From assembly GCA_021202925.1 (NCBI GenBank), contig JAJQCD010000006.1, forward strand, positions 1 through 58,430: 58,430 nt of DNA, given 5' to 3'. The notes beneath the pieces were generated by a model. The model worked only from the letters and a program-made list of their open reading frames with translations. It made no database searches and was not told the origin of the DNA. The position numbers and the translations under genes are program-made. Positions within the stretch are counted from its first letter, which is position 1, and every line of letters starts with the position of its first letter. Positions 45,801 to 53,387 of this stretch are shown here, one piece after another. This DNA is from Clostridiales bacterium (GTDB lineage Bacteria; Bacillota; Clostridia; Lachnospirales; Lachnospiraceae).

Positions 45801-45834
45801 TCGGATGCTTCAATACATATCTTGTCAATCCCAT
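42832..45834 (-). CDS. RND-family efflux permease (AcrB/HAE1-like)
   Basis: A 1000-residue transporter with 12 predicted membrane helices and two large extracytoplasmic loops (about 30-330 and 550-840). The N-terminus LTRYVLKHPITVLMALLCMI and the loop EGASPEDIDELVTKPIEDEV are typical. The helix-4 proton-relay region is LVLGVGMMVDNSIVVLE. The loops are rich in Asp and Glu. It uses the proton gradient to export small molecules; the substrate is unknown. It is 16 bases downstream of the adaptor gene. Confidence 0.93.
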   Translation of the reverse strand: MGLTRYVLKHPITVLMALLCMIVFGISSVFNATLEQMPDMDTPMIMIRASYEGASPEDIDELVTKPIEDEVSTLEGVKTMSSESSEDSARIMLEYDYDQDMDDAYNDLTKALDTIRDLPDDVEYTIMEMNSSASANMMISIGHKTQENLYDYVDQVIVPEIEKLTTVADVETMGGSSEYIRVELMSDMMAQYGVTISDIADAMDAADTTYPSGTVDSGKLELSASTEIDSDTLDDLLRVPITISGSKIVYLEDVATVYYAEEEQGGISRYNGEETISISITKQQSDSAMDLSSDVMEALNALMADDEDLMIEVVRDEADSILSSLYDVAQTMVLAVIISMIIIALFFGDIKASLIVGSSIPCSILISLIVMTAAGFSLNTITMSGLVLGVGMMVDNSIVVLESCFRAMDQEEDEGALNYAKAALNGTNVVVMSVIGSTLTTCVVFLPLVFLNGMSGQMFGQMGYCIVFCMVASLFSAISIVPLCYMMYKPHEKERAPMSKPMEVLQNAYRGILPTLLNHKALVMIFSVVLLAATVYLASNIETELMTSDDTGTVSVSIETRPGLKTDYVDETLAKAEAIVSSHEDVESYMLRFNSDSGTISAYLKDDRKMSTDAVAELWDEEMQDIENCTIEVEASASMSMMGSTRGYEAIIESTQYDELQEASNAIVEELIARSDVKNVHSSIENTAPVVAIKVDAVMAAAEGLSASTIGTTVKQMLDGEEIATLDIDGTEISVMAEYPEGQYETVPQLEQIILTTSTGKQVALSDVAEIYYKDSPSSISKEDKAYQVTITADFTGGNVTSQIDEEVISRYLTGTITKGVNSRTQMMNEEFSALYNAIAVAVFLVFVVLSAQFESIKFSIMVMTTIPFSLVGSFGFLQVAGVTLSMTSILGFLILAGTVVNNGILYVDTVNQYRMTMPLRTALIEAGATRLRPILMTSLTTILALIPMAMAMGSSGSTTQGLAVVDIGGLSVGVLVALFILPVYYALMNGQKELKTLDI

Positions 45835-45850
45835 TTATGTCACGCCTCCC

Positions 45851-47026
45851 TTACTGTCCCTGAACTGCCTGGCCGTCCGCCGCCTCTCCCGGCGCGCCCT
45901 GATCCGTCGCTCCGGCCTCGCCGCCTTCCTGTGCGGCCGCATCCGTGCTGCCGCTCTCGTCTCTTAAGCGGATATCCGCGCCCTCGTACAAATTCGAACT
46001 CCAGGCACTGACCACGATATCATCCGCAGAAAGCCCGGAGAGAATCTCCGCATTTTCCTCGTCATACAGGCCGACCTCGACAGAAGTCATATGCGCCAGA
46101 CCATCCTGATAGGTATATACATAAGCCTTGGTGTTGCTGTAATAAATAGCGTCCACCGGAACGATCATGGCGTCCTCGGTCTTATCCGTGATCAGAGTAA
46201 TCTTCACCGTGCTGCCCATCGCGATCTCATCGCTGCGCTCCAGGCTGGCCTTGACCTTAAAAAGACCGGTGTCCGAATCTACGATCGTGCTGATTTCCGT
46301 GATATATCCGGTATATTCCTGACTGTTTTTCTCAATCTGCAGCTCATCGCCGACTTCGAGGTTCGACAGCATCCGCTGTGTCACATAGAAGGTAACCGTG
46401 CTGTCGCCCTCTCCGGCAATGACACAGATCTGCTCATTCGTCGAAACCCGATCATAGACCTCCAGATCAAAGGTCTCAACCCGACCGGCAATCGGCGCCA
46501 GGATCGTGCTGTACTTCTCCTGCTGAACATAATTGATCTGCGCCGACTCATACTGCAGCTGCGCCGACTTTACCGCATTCTGATACTGCTCGTAATCCTG
46601 CTCGGACAGATCGCCGCTCGCATAAAGAATCTGCATCCTGGCAAGATTGCTCTGCGCCTCCTGCAGGCTCACTGCCGCGGAATCCAGAGAGTTTTTCGCC
46701 GAATCCACCTGCTCCGTATCGATCTCGCAGAGAAGCTGGCCGGACTCCACCTGATCGCCCGCCTTCACATACACAGCCGTCACGTCGCCGGAGGCCTTGG
46801 TGTAAACGTTGATCATGTCGTCCGATTCCACCTCGCCGGTCAGACTGGAACTGATGCTGATATCGCCCCGTGTCGGATTCGCCGCAGTCACCACCGTTAC
46901 GGTGCTCTCTGCGCCGCCCATCTGCATGCCGCCGCCAGAGCCGCCGCTGTTCCGGTAAATCATCACGCCGGCCACCAGAACCACCACCATGCCGACACCA
47001 ATCGCAATCTTCTTTTTCTTATCCAT
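45851..47026 (-). CDS. RND efflux adaptor (HlyD/MFP family)
   Basis: A 391-residue membrane-fusion protein. N-terminal membrane anchor (KKKIAIGVGMVVVLVAGVMI), barrel-sandwich (lipoyl) halves around VTAVYVKAGDQVESGQLLCEID and TILAPIAGRVE, a helical hairpin between them (SLQEAQSNLARMQILYASGD), then beta-barrel. It links the RND pump to the TolC-like proteins. The C-terminus is a Gly/Ala/Gln-rich tail. Confidence 0.93.
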   Translation of the reverse strand: MDKKKKIAIGVGMVVVLVAGVMIYRNSGGSGGGMQMGGAESTVTVVTAANPTRGDISISSSLTGEVESDDMINVYTKASGDVTAVYVKAGDQVESGQLLCEIDTEQVDSAKNSLDSAAVSLQEAQSNLARMQILYASGDLSEQDYEQYQNAVKSAQLQYESAQINYVQQEKYSTILAPIAGRVETFDLEVYDRVSTNEQICVIAGEGDSTVTFYVTQRMLSNLEVGDELQIEKNSQEYTGYITEISTIVDSDTGLFKVKASLERSDEIAMGSTVKITLITDKTEDAMIVPVDAIYYSNTKAYVYTYQDGLAHMTSVEVGLYDEENAEILSGLSADDIVVSAWSSNLYEGADIRLRDESGSTDAAAQEGGEAGATDQGAPGEAADGQAVQGQ

Positions 47027-47066
47027 GATTCTTCCTCTCGCTCTCCTTTTTCTGCCTTAATTCTTT

Positions 47067-47333
47067 TCAATCCTTTTTCTTCGCTTCCATCTGCTCCCGG
47101 ATCATCAGCACGATCACCAGGAGCCCTGCGGCCGCCAGCGTACACCCGGCCACCCCCAGCATCCGAAGGTCGGACGACTCCGTCACGCTCCGGCCATCTG
47201 TCTGCAGGAGGATCAGCGATACTGCCGCGAGCACCAGACCGCACAGAGCCAGAATCGCACCGCCGATCAGATACCTGCTGCCCGCGCCCTCTTTCCTCTC
47301 GTTCGGAGGGCGTTCCGATACAGGACGCCCCAT
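47067..47333 (-). CDS. Small two-helix membrane protein, 88 aa
   Basis: Unrecognised. Two hydrophobic helices (LIGGAILALCGLVLAAVSLI and GVAGCTLAAAGLLVIVLMI) with a basic C-terminal tail. GGGAGG lies eight bases before the ATG. It is the first gene of the efflux operon, 40 bases upstream of the adaptor, and divergent from the response regulator. Confidence 0.65.
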   Translation of the reverse strand: MGRPVSERPPNERKEGAGSRYLIGGAILALCGLVLAAVSLILLQTDGRSVTESSDLRMLGVAGCTLAAAGLLVIVLMIREQMEAKKKD

Positions 47334-47384
47334 AAGTCAATCCTCCCTTTCCAAAAATCTCCTTTTCAGAAGGTAATAAAAAAA

Positions 47385-47406
47385 TGTGAGGGAATTGTGA
47401 GGATTT
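47385..47406. promoter_or_regulatory. 11-bp direct repeat, likely response-regulator site
   Basis: TGTGAGGGAAT (47385-47395) and TGTGAGGATTT (47396-47406) follow each other with an 11-base period, as OmpR/PhoB-type regulators prefer. The repeat lies in the gap between the efflux operon and the two-component genes. Confidence 0.55.
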
Positions 47407-47428
47407 CAAAAGAAGTTTATGAAGAATC

Positions 47429-47458
47429 TGGCACATGGCAACAAACCTATGGTACAAT
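47429..47458 (+). promoter_or_regulatory. Probable promoter of the two-component genes
   Basis: TGGCAC (47429-47434), 18-base spacer, TACAAT (47453-47458). The -35 is weak, in line with activation from the direct repeat just upstream. Confidence 0.5.
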
Positions 47459-47482
47459 AAGAGCGAAAGGAGGGTTCTTTAT

Positions 47483-48163
47483 ATGCCTCGAATTTTAATC
47501 ACGGACGATGACCTGCACCTGCGCAAGCTGGTCCGCACCTATGCCGACCTGGAAGGTTACCAGTGCGAGGAAGCCGAAGATGGTTCTGCCGCCCTGGCCG
47601 CATTACAGAATCAGGACTTTGACCTGGTCATTCTGGATGTCATGATGCCGGGGACAAACGGCTTTGAGACGCTGGCACAGATTCGCAAGACCAGCCAGAT
47701 TCCTGTCATCATGCTCACTGCCCGCACAGAAGAATACGACCGTCTGCTCGGTTTTAATCTTGGCGTAGACGATTACGTACCCAAACCATTCAGCCCCAAA
47801 GAACTGATGGCGCGAGTCGCCGCTGTTCTCAGGCGTACCAAAAGCAGTCTCCGTCAAACCGGCGTCCTGCAATTTGGCAGCCTGACCATCGAACCGGATT
47901 CCCGCGCGGTCACCATCGATGGCAGGCGCCTGAGTCTCACACCAAAAGAATTTGACCTTTTACTCAAACTGGCACAGAACGAGCGCATCGTCATGAGCCG
48001 CGAAAAGCTGCTGGAGACCGTCTGGGGCTACACATACTACGGAGACGTCCGCACCGTGGACACGCACATCAAATCATTACGGGAACATCTGGGCAGCTAT
48101 CGCAGGCTGATTCAGACCGTCTGGGGAGTGGGGTATAAATTTGAAAGCATCGATGAAAAATAA
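47483..48163 (+). CDS. OmpR-family response regulator
   Basis: A 226-residue DNA-binding regulator. Receiver domain with acidic pocket D8-D9, phospho-acceptor D52 (VILDVMMPG), T79 and K101 (YVPKPF), then a winged-helix domain (LSLTPKEFDLLLKLAQNE, VWGYTYYGDVRTVDTHIKSL). ATG 47483 is set by AAAGGAGGG. The sensor kinase gene overlaps its end by 11 bases, so the pair is translationally linked. Confidence 0.95.
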   Translation: MPRILITDDDLHLRKLVRTYADLEGYQCEEAEDGSAALAALQNQDFDLVILDVMMPGTNGFETLAQIRKTSQIPVIMLTARTEEYDRLLGFNLGVDDYVPKPFSPKELMARVAAVLRRTKSSLRQTGVLQFGSLTIEPDSRAVTIDGRRLSLTPKEFDLLLKLAQNERIVMSREKLLETVWGYTYYGDVRTVDTHIKSLREHLGSYRRLIQTVWGVGYKFESIDEK

Positions 48164-49706
48164 ATTTTCCTCTTTAAAAAGCCGGATGGTCTTTCGTCTC
48201 TGGATATCGATGATGATCCCGGTTCTGTTCGGCATCGCCTTCATGTGGGTCGTACTGATTGTCCTCTTTGAGCAGAACTATGCAGAAGCCGCCATCCAGG
48301 AAGCCCGCGACCGCCTGGGGCCGATCATGCAGAACCTGCAGACCGAAGATCTTTCCAGCGACGATATGCTGATTCCTTATCTGAGCCACATGTCCAGAGA
48401 CGTCCTCCTGATCAGTTCCGGGGGACGCGTCCTGCAGATGTATTCCTCCGGCCACCTTGTAAACGCCTACGATCAGGCTGAAGAGCAGAAGATATGGGAC
48501 TCCATCCGCAGCAGGAAGGAATATGAGAATCTGCTGAATGGCATTCCGTATGAATATGTCGTCCGTGAAGAACGCCATAACAACGTCATCGGTTTCGAAA
48601 TGGGCTTTCCCACCACTTATGACGGAGAGACCTGCTATATCATTCTCAGAGAGGGCCTGATGACCCGCACGGTTCTCGCGCTGAACCGCCGCCAGCTGAT
48701 TCAGCTGAGCATCCTTCTGACCGTCATCGCATCGATTCTGGCCGCTGTCCTCTCCCGGCTGTTCACACGCCCGATCTACGAGATCAAGGATTCCATTGAC
48801 CAGCTGGCCAGAAACGACCTCTCCCCGATCGAAGAACTCGGCACGGATGATGAGCTGGGACAGCTCTCTCACTCCGTCTTCAAACTGCGCGGAGTCCTGC
48901 TCCGTCTTGACGTACTGCGCAAAGAGGTCATCGCCAACGTCTCCCATGAGCTGCGTTCGCCGCTCGCGCTGATCTCCGGCTATGCGGAAATGGTCCGCGA
49001 TATCACCTGGCGGGACGAAGCACAGCGCACGGAAAATCTGAACCTCATCATCAGCGAATCCAGCCGCATGAGCGAGATGGTCTCAGACATCCTGGATTAC
49101 TCGCAGTTCCAGGCCGGCTACATTTCCCTGAAAAAACAGCCGACCAACCTCTGTGATATCCTGGCGTCCGAAGTCTCCCGCTGTCGGGCCGCCTCCGGCG
49201 AGTTCAGCATCTCTGTCTCACTTGCCGTACCCGCTCCGGAAATTACCCTGAATATCGATTCCTTAAAAACCAGCCAGGTTCTGCGTAATCTGCTGAACAA
49301 TGCCGCGAACCACACTGCCTCTGGTGGGCAGATCCAGGTCGCCGTCTTCGCCGGAAAGGATACCGGTCTTCCAGACACGTCATGTGACGCCCTGTTTTCC
49401 GGCTCCGTCAGTTCAGCCGACGCTTCCGGCAACCGGAGAATGATTCCGGCCGCCGTACAGCCATCGGTCCCCGACGCAATCCGCGTCTCCGTCTCCAATC
49501 CCGGGCCGCCTCTTTCCGAAGAGGACCGGGAACTGATCTGGGAACGCTACCAGCGCAGCCAGCATCAGAGCGGCCGCCGCATGGGCACCGGCATCGGGCT
49601 TTCCATCGTCAGTACGATCCTGCAGGCACACGAAATGGCGTATGGCGTCGACTGTGAAGACGGCTGGAATATCTTCTGGTTCGAATGTCCTTTTCATGCA
49701 GCATGA
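48153..49706 (+). CDS. Membrane sensor histidine kinase
   Basis: A 517-residue sensor. Two membrane helices (about 14-38 and 181-203) bracket an extracytoplasmic sensing domain of roughly 140 residues; a HAMP linker follows, then HisKA with NVSHELRSPLAL (H265), the N box LNNAANH and the G box GTGIGLSIV. Between N and G boxes is an insert rich in Ser and Ala (about 415-450) that lengthens the ATPase domain. It probably controls the divergent efflux operon. Confidence 0.94.
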   Translation: MKNKFSSLKSRMVFRLWISMMIPVLFGIAFMWVVLIVLFEQNYAEAAIQEARDRLGPIMQNLQTEDLSSDDMLIPYLSHMSRDVLLISSGGRVLQMYSSGHLVNAYDQAEEQKIWDSIRSRKEYENLLNGIPYEYVVREERHNNVIGFEMGFPTTYDGETCYIILREGLMTRTVLALNRRQLIQLSILLTVIASILAAVLSRLFTRPIYEIKDSIDQLARNDLSPIEELGTDDELGQLSHSVFKLRGVLLRLDVLRKEVIANVSHELRSPLALISGYAEMVRDITWRDEAQRTENLNLIISESSRMSEMVSDILDYSQFQAGYISLKKQPTNLCDILASEVSRCRAASGEFSISVSLAVPAPEITLNIDSLKTSQVLRNLLNNAANHTASGGQIQVAVFAGKDTGLPDTSCDALFSGSVSSADASGNRRMIPAAVQPSVPDAIRVSVSNPGPPLSEEDRELIWERYQRSQHQSGRRMGTGIGLSIVSTILQAHEMAYGVDCEDGWNIFWFECPFHAA

Positions 49707-49721
49707 ATCAATATTGAGAAA

Positions 49722-49761
49722 AACACCCGCTTGGTTCCGAGAAGGTACCGCAGCGGGTGTT
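49722..49761. terminator. Bidirectional terminator between kinase and Crp/Fnr fragment
   Basis: AACACCCGCT pairs with AGCGGGTGTT across 20 bases. The plus side continues TGCTATTTGCTATTTGCTATT (a three-fold GCTATTT repeat) and the minus side runs into TTTCTCAATATT. Both convergent genes end here. Confidence 0.7.
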
Positions 49762-49769
49762 GCTATTTG

Positions 49770-50006
49770 CTATTTGCTATTCACTTTTTCCAGTTCGTCC
49801 ATATCTGTCAGTTCTACAGTCCCCCGTGAGAGCTTTACCATCCCCTCGCTCTGAAAATACCGAAGCATCCTGGTAACGACCTCGCGGGCAGTCCCTAAAT
49901 GATTCCCGATGATCTCGTTTGTATAGTTGGCCAAAGGCGCAGATTCTTCCATCACCTTTTTATAGGTTTCTGCCGGTATCGTATCATATTTTATGGCATA
50001 TGTCAA
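49770..50006 (-). pseudogene. Crp/Fnr regulator reduced to its DNA-binding domain
   Basis: Up to 78 residues, all winged helix: IIGNHLGTAREVVTRMLRYF then EGMVKLSRGTVELTDMDEL, which is the Crp/Fnr recognition helix and wing. Intact family members have about 220 residues with an N-terminal cyclic-nucleotide-type domain and a dimer helix; both are missing. The first codons lie inside the 17-bp inverted repeat at 49990-50032, so the 5' end was probably replaced by rearrangement. It could still be expressed as a small DNA-binding protein. Confidence 0.7.
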
Positions 50007-50044
50007 TAATAGTTCTTGACATATGCCATAAATGAGAGTATCAT
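49990..50044 (+). promoter_or_regulatory. Promoter with 17-bp perfect inverted repeat
   Basis: Arms at 49990-50006 and 50016-50032 are perfect complements (TTTATGGCATATGTCAA) with a 9-base spacer. The right arm supplies TTGACA (50016-50021); after 17 bases TATCAT follows (50039-50044), a good plus-strand promoter for the NifX/MinD genes. The left arm gives a mirrored TTGACA on the minus strand with TACGAT 17 bases on. The dyad is likely an operator. Confidence 0.75.
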
Positions 50045-50077
50045 AAGGACAGATTCAAATCAAAGGAGGAATCACAA

Positions 50078-50434
50078 GTGAGGATCGCAATTCCACTGGA
50101 TGAAAACAAACAGGATGTGTGCGTGGTTCTGGCACGAGCACCGTATTTTCTGTTTCAGGACGGCGAGAAAGGAAACATTGTCGATAATCCTGCTGCCCAG
50201 GCTCAGGGCGGTGCCGGTATCCAGGCAGCACAATTTCTCGTAGACAACGATGTAAATGTATTGATCACTGTTCGCTGTGGTCAGAATGCCGCCGATGTAT
50301 TTACCGCTGCCAATATAAAAATCTATAAATCCGTTCATAAGGCCGCCACAGATGAGCTGATTGCTTTTGCCGATGGAAATCTGGAGGAACTGACGCAGTT
50401 TCACGGCGGTTTCCATGGAACGCACGGTTCATAA
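50078..50434 (+). CDS. NifX/NifB-type cofactor-binding domain protein
   Basis: A 118-residue protein of the dinitrogenase iron-molybdenum cofactor family (ribonuclease-H-like fold): MRIAIPLDENKQDVCV, PAAQAQGGAGIQAAQ, NVLITVRCGQNAAD and the end DGNLEELTQFHGGFHG. Members bind Fe-S or Fe-Mo-type clusters, and many occur outside nitrogen fixation in anaerobes next to MinD-like ATPases, as here. The GTG start has AGGAGG eight bases upstream. Its last base overlaps the next ATG. Confidence 0.88.
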   Translation: MRIAIPLDENKQDVCVVLARAPYFLFQDGEKGNIVDNPAAQAQGGAGIQAAQFLVDNDVNVLITVRCGQNAADVFTAANIKIYKSVHKAATDELIAFADGNLEELTQFHGGFHGTHGS

Positions 50435-51258
50435 TGAAAATCGCAGTTTTAAGCGGTAAAGGTGGCGCAGGGAAAACCTATGTGGCAGTCAATCTGGCAG
50501 CGGTTGCCGGTAAATGCACCTATATTGACTGTGACGTGGAGGAACCAAACGGGCGGTTGTTTTGGAAACCGGAGGATGTTCAATGTGCCACTGTCAGCAC
50601 GTTGCTCCCCGTTTTTGATGCCGCGAAATGCACTGGCTGCAAGGAGTATGTAAACGCCTGTCGGTTTCATGCGCTGATGTATGTCAGGGAAAAGCCGATG
50701 GTATTTTCTGATGTCTGTCACAGCTGCGGCCTGTGTCAGATGGTTTGCCCCAGGCAGGCCATCACAAAAGCAGAAAAACCAATTGGTGTTCTGGAGATGG
50801 GACATCATGAAGCTGTCACAGTGGTGACTGGCATCCTGAATCCCAGCGAAGCCTCCGGCATTCCTGTGATCCGGCAAGCGTTACAGCAGACGGGTAACAT
50901 GACGGTACTGGACTGTCCCCCTGGCAGTGCCTGTAGTGTGATGGAGAGCATTATGGATGCCGACTATTGTGTGTTAGTGGTGGAGCCAACGGCATTTGGG
51001 TTCCACAATTTTCAGATGGTTTATGAACTTGCAAGCCTGTTGAAAAAGAAATGCGGCGTGGTCATCAATAAGCAAACAGATGTCTATGCGCCATTGGAAC
51101 AGTTTTGCAGGGCGAACCGTCTCCCCGTTCTGGCCAGAATCCCGTATGACTCTATGTTGGCCGAACGGCTTGCGGAAAATGAAATCGCAGCTGAATGTAT
51201 TCCGGAACAGAGGAAAATCTTTACCGACATTCTGGAGCAGATCGGAGGTGTTTTATGA
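50434..51258 (+). CDS. MinD-superfamily ATPase with ferredoxin insert, copy 1
   Basis: A 274-residue P-loop ATPase with deviant Walker A SGKGGAGKTYVAVNL and an inserted ferredoxin-like domain (about 60-115). The first cluster motif reads CTGCKEYVNAC, where the third Cys of CxxCxxCxxxC is Tyr; the second, CHSCGLCQMVCP, is complete. Proteins like this come in pairs in anaerobes and are thought to handle Fe-S or Mo clusters together with NifX-like proteins. It overlaps its neighbours on both sides by 1-4 bases. Confidence 0.9.
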   Translation: MKIAVLSGKGGAGKTYVAVNLAAVAGKCTYIDCDVEEPNGRLFWKPEDVQCATVSTLLPVFDAAKCTGCKEYVNACRFHALMYVREKPMVFSDVCHSCGLCQMVCPRQAITKAEKPIGVLEMGHHEAVTVVTGILNPSEASGIPVIRQALQQTGNMTVLDCPPGSACSVMESIMDADYCVLVVEPTAFGFHNFQMVYELASLLKKKCGVVINKQTDVYAPLEQFCRANRLPVLARIPYDSMLAERLAENEIAAECIPEQRKIFTDILEQIGGVL

Positions 51259-52133
51259 AACGACTTCTGATTTTGAGTGGGAAAGGCGGCACCGGCAAAA
51301 CCACCGTATCGGCAGCATTGGCCAGACTTTCTCAGGCAAAGGCCATTGCTGACTGCGATGTGGATGCGCCGAACCTGCATCTGGTCATGGAGCAGAACAC
51401 AGCCCCGGAAGTCTATGATTTTATGGGCGGAGACAAAGCCCAGGTGGATGCGGATCAGTGTATTGGCTGCGGCAGGTGTGAACAGCATTGCCGGTTTCAC
51501 GCCATTCATGTACAGGATGGTACGGCTGTCGTCAATGAATATTCCTGTGAGGGCTGCAGCGTATGCGTCTTTGTGTGTCCGGCCGGGACAGTTTCCCTGA
51601 TGCCCGACCTGGCTGGGAAAAGAGAGCTTTTTGCGGAGAAAAATGTATTCTCTACTGCAACGCTGAAGATGGGTCGGGGAAATTCGGGAAAGCTGGTCAC
51701 GGAGGTAAAGCTGGCCATGCTGAAAGCCGCTCCCCCATGCGACCTTGCTATTGTAGATGGTTCGCCTGGAATCGGCTGCCCGGTCATTGCTTCAGTCAGC
51801 GGTATGGATCTGGTGCTGGTGGTGGCGGAACCCAGCGGCAGCGGCGTCAGTGATTTGAAACGCCTCCTTCAAACGGCTGAAAGCTTTCAGGCACGATTGG
51901 CGGTCTGCGTCAACAAGTACGATGTCAGTCCGCACCACACAGCAGAAATCGAAACCTTTTGTACTGCTCAGAGTATTCCCTTCGTGGGGAAAATCCCGTA
52001 TGACCCGCTGGCAGTCAAGGCAGTCAATGCAGGAATGACCATTGCGGATGTCGAATGTCCAGCTGGTCAGGCAGTTCGGAACATTTATTCTGCTGTTCTC
52101 GACTTGCTTAGTATCGATGAATCTGATGAATAA
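51255..52133 (+). CDS. MinD-superfamily ATPase with ferredoxin insert, copy 2
   Basis: A 292-residue paralogue of the preceding gene. Walker A is SGKGGTGKTTVSAAL and both four-Cys motifs are intact (CIGCGRCEQHC and CEGCSVCVFVCP). Later motifs DGSPGIGCPVIASVSG and VAEPSGSGVSDLKRLL are typical. ATG 51255 overlaps the end of copy 1 by four bases. Confidence 0.92.
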   Translation: MKRLLILSGKGGTGKTTVSAALARLSQAKAIADCDVDAPNLHLVMEQNTAPEVYDFMGGDKAQVDADQCIGCGRCEQHCRFHAIHVQDGTAVVNEYSCEGCSVCVFVCPAGTVSLMPDLAGKRELFAEKNVFSTATLKMGRGNSGKLVTEVKLAMLKAAPPCDLAIVDGSPGIGCPVIASVSGMDLVLVVAEPSGSGVSDLKRLLQTAESFQARLAVCVNKYDVSPHHTAEIETFCTAQSIPFVGKIPYDPLAVKAVNAGMTIADVECPAGQAVRNIYSAVLDLLSIDESDE

Positions 52134-52200
52134 AGCTTTCTGCCAGTGGCGAATGCTTTCTTCAGATTATATAAAATGAATGAAAAGAGGAGATTTTACC

Positions 52201-52560
52201 ATGAAAATCGCAGTATCTTGTAACGAAAGTCAGATTTGGGCGCATTTTGGTCATTGTGAGAATTTCATGATTTATGAAACCGAAGGAAGAACCATCGTAT
52301 CAGAGCAGTCGGTACCCAATCCCGGCCACAAGCCCGGTTTTCTTCCCAACTTCCTGGCCGACATGGGCGTCAAAGTCATCATCTCCGGAGGCATGGGCGG
52401 CGGAGCCGTCGATATTTTTAACGAGCGTGATGTGGAAGTCATTCTGGGTGCCCAGGGTGATGCAAAAGCCGCTGTGGAGGCGTACCTGCGGGGCGAACTG
52501 GAGTCCACCGGCTCTGTCTGCCATGAACATGAACACGCCGATGAATGCGGAAATCACTAA
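52201..52560 (+). CDS. NifX/NifB-type cofactor-binding domain protein, copy 2
   Basis: A 119-residue member of the same family as the 50078 gene: MKIAVSCNESQIWAHFGHCE, PGHKPGFLPNFLADMGVKVI, SGGMGGGAVDIF, and a His/Cys-rich end CHEHEHADECGNH that could bind metal. AGAGGAG lies before ATG 52201. A 67-base gap separates it from copy 2 of the ATPase. Confidence 0.88.
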   Translation: MKIAVSCNESQIWAHFGHCENFMIYETEGRTIVSEQSVPNPGHKPGFLPNFLADMGVKVIISGGMGGGAVDIFNERDVEVILGAQGDAKAAVEAYLRGELESTGSVCHEHEHADECGNH

Positions 52561-52592
52561 ATCACCGTTAGAACAAGAAGGGAGGTGATGGA

Positions 52593-53312
52593 ATGCCGAG
52601 ACCGACCAAATGCAGAATGATCTGCCGGTTCCCACAGACGCTGGAGTTTATCCCCGCAAAGGATGGAGACGATAAAGAGCCGGTGATCCTGACTGTAGAT
52701 GAATATGAAGCAATCCGCCTGATTGACAGAGAAGGCTTGTCTCAGGAACAGTGCAGTCAGCGGATGCAGGTCGCCCGCACCACGGCACAGAAAATCTATG
52801 ATTCTGCCCAAAAAAAGCTGGCAGATGTACTGGTGGACGGACGGCCTCTAAAAATTGAGGGTGGGGAATATCGCCTTTGCAATGGTATGAATCAGTTCTG
52901 CGGACTGGACGGATGCTACAGGCAGGAAATCCAACAGGCATTTCAAATGCCCAAGGGAAGCGGGATCACGAGGATTGCCGTCCCCTGTGACAATGGCCTG
53001 ATCTTTCAGCATTTTGGCCGCACAGAGCAGTTCATAATTTACGATATTGAGGATGGAAAAGTGATAACATCCGAAGAAGTCAGCACAAATGGTCATGGAC
53101 ACGGCATCCTGGCGGAAATTCTTCACGCTTTGCAGACGGATATACTGATTTGCGGCGGGATCGGCGGCGGGGCGAAAGCTGCGCTTACATCAGCTGGCAT
53201 CCAAATATACGGCGGTGTGACCGGAAATGCGGATGCAGCGGTGGCAGCGTTTCTGGCGGGGACGCTCGTCTATGACCCGGATGTACAATGTATCCATTCT
53301 GAAAATCAGTAA
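52593..53312 (+). CDS. UPF0251 (DUF134) HTH - NifX-like fusion
   Basis: A 239-residue fusion. The N-terminal ~95 residues are DUF134: MPRPTKCRMICRFPQ, LTVDEYEAIRLIDREGLSQE and RTTAQKIYDSAQKKLADVL (sigma-70-region-4-like HTH). The C-terminal half is a NifX-like domain: RIAVPCDNGLIFQHFGRTEQ, ICGGIGGGAKAALTSAGIQI. It may be a cluster-responsive regulator of this operon. Confidence 0.88.
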   Translation: MPRPTKCRMICRFPQTLEFIPAKDGDDKEPVILTVDEYEAIRLIDREGLSQEQCSQRMQVARTTAQKIYDSAQKKLADVLVDGRPLKIEGGEYRLCNGMNQFCGLDGCYRQEIQQAFQMPKGSGITRIAVPCDNGLIFQHFGRTEQFIIYDIEDGKVITSEEVSTNGHGHGILAEILHALQTDILICGGIGGGAKAALTSAGIQIYGGVTGNADAAVAAFLAGTLVYDPDVQCIHSENQ

Positions 53313-53387
53313 TAAAGAGTAGTTGGTGATAAGATCACGGAACCGCCGGAAGTGATCTGGTATTATATCATTCAGGAAGTGAGGACT

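Noticed and set aside
46091-47335. 414-codon plus-strand frame opposite the efflux adaptor
   Set aside because: Shadow frame; the adaptor on the minus strand has clear family motifs.
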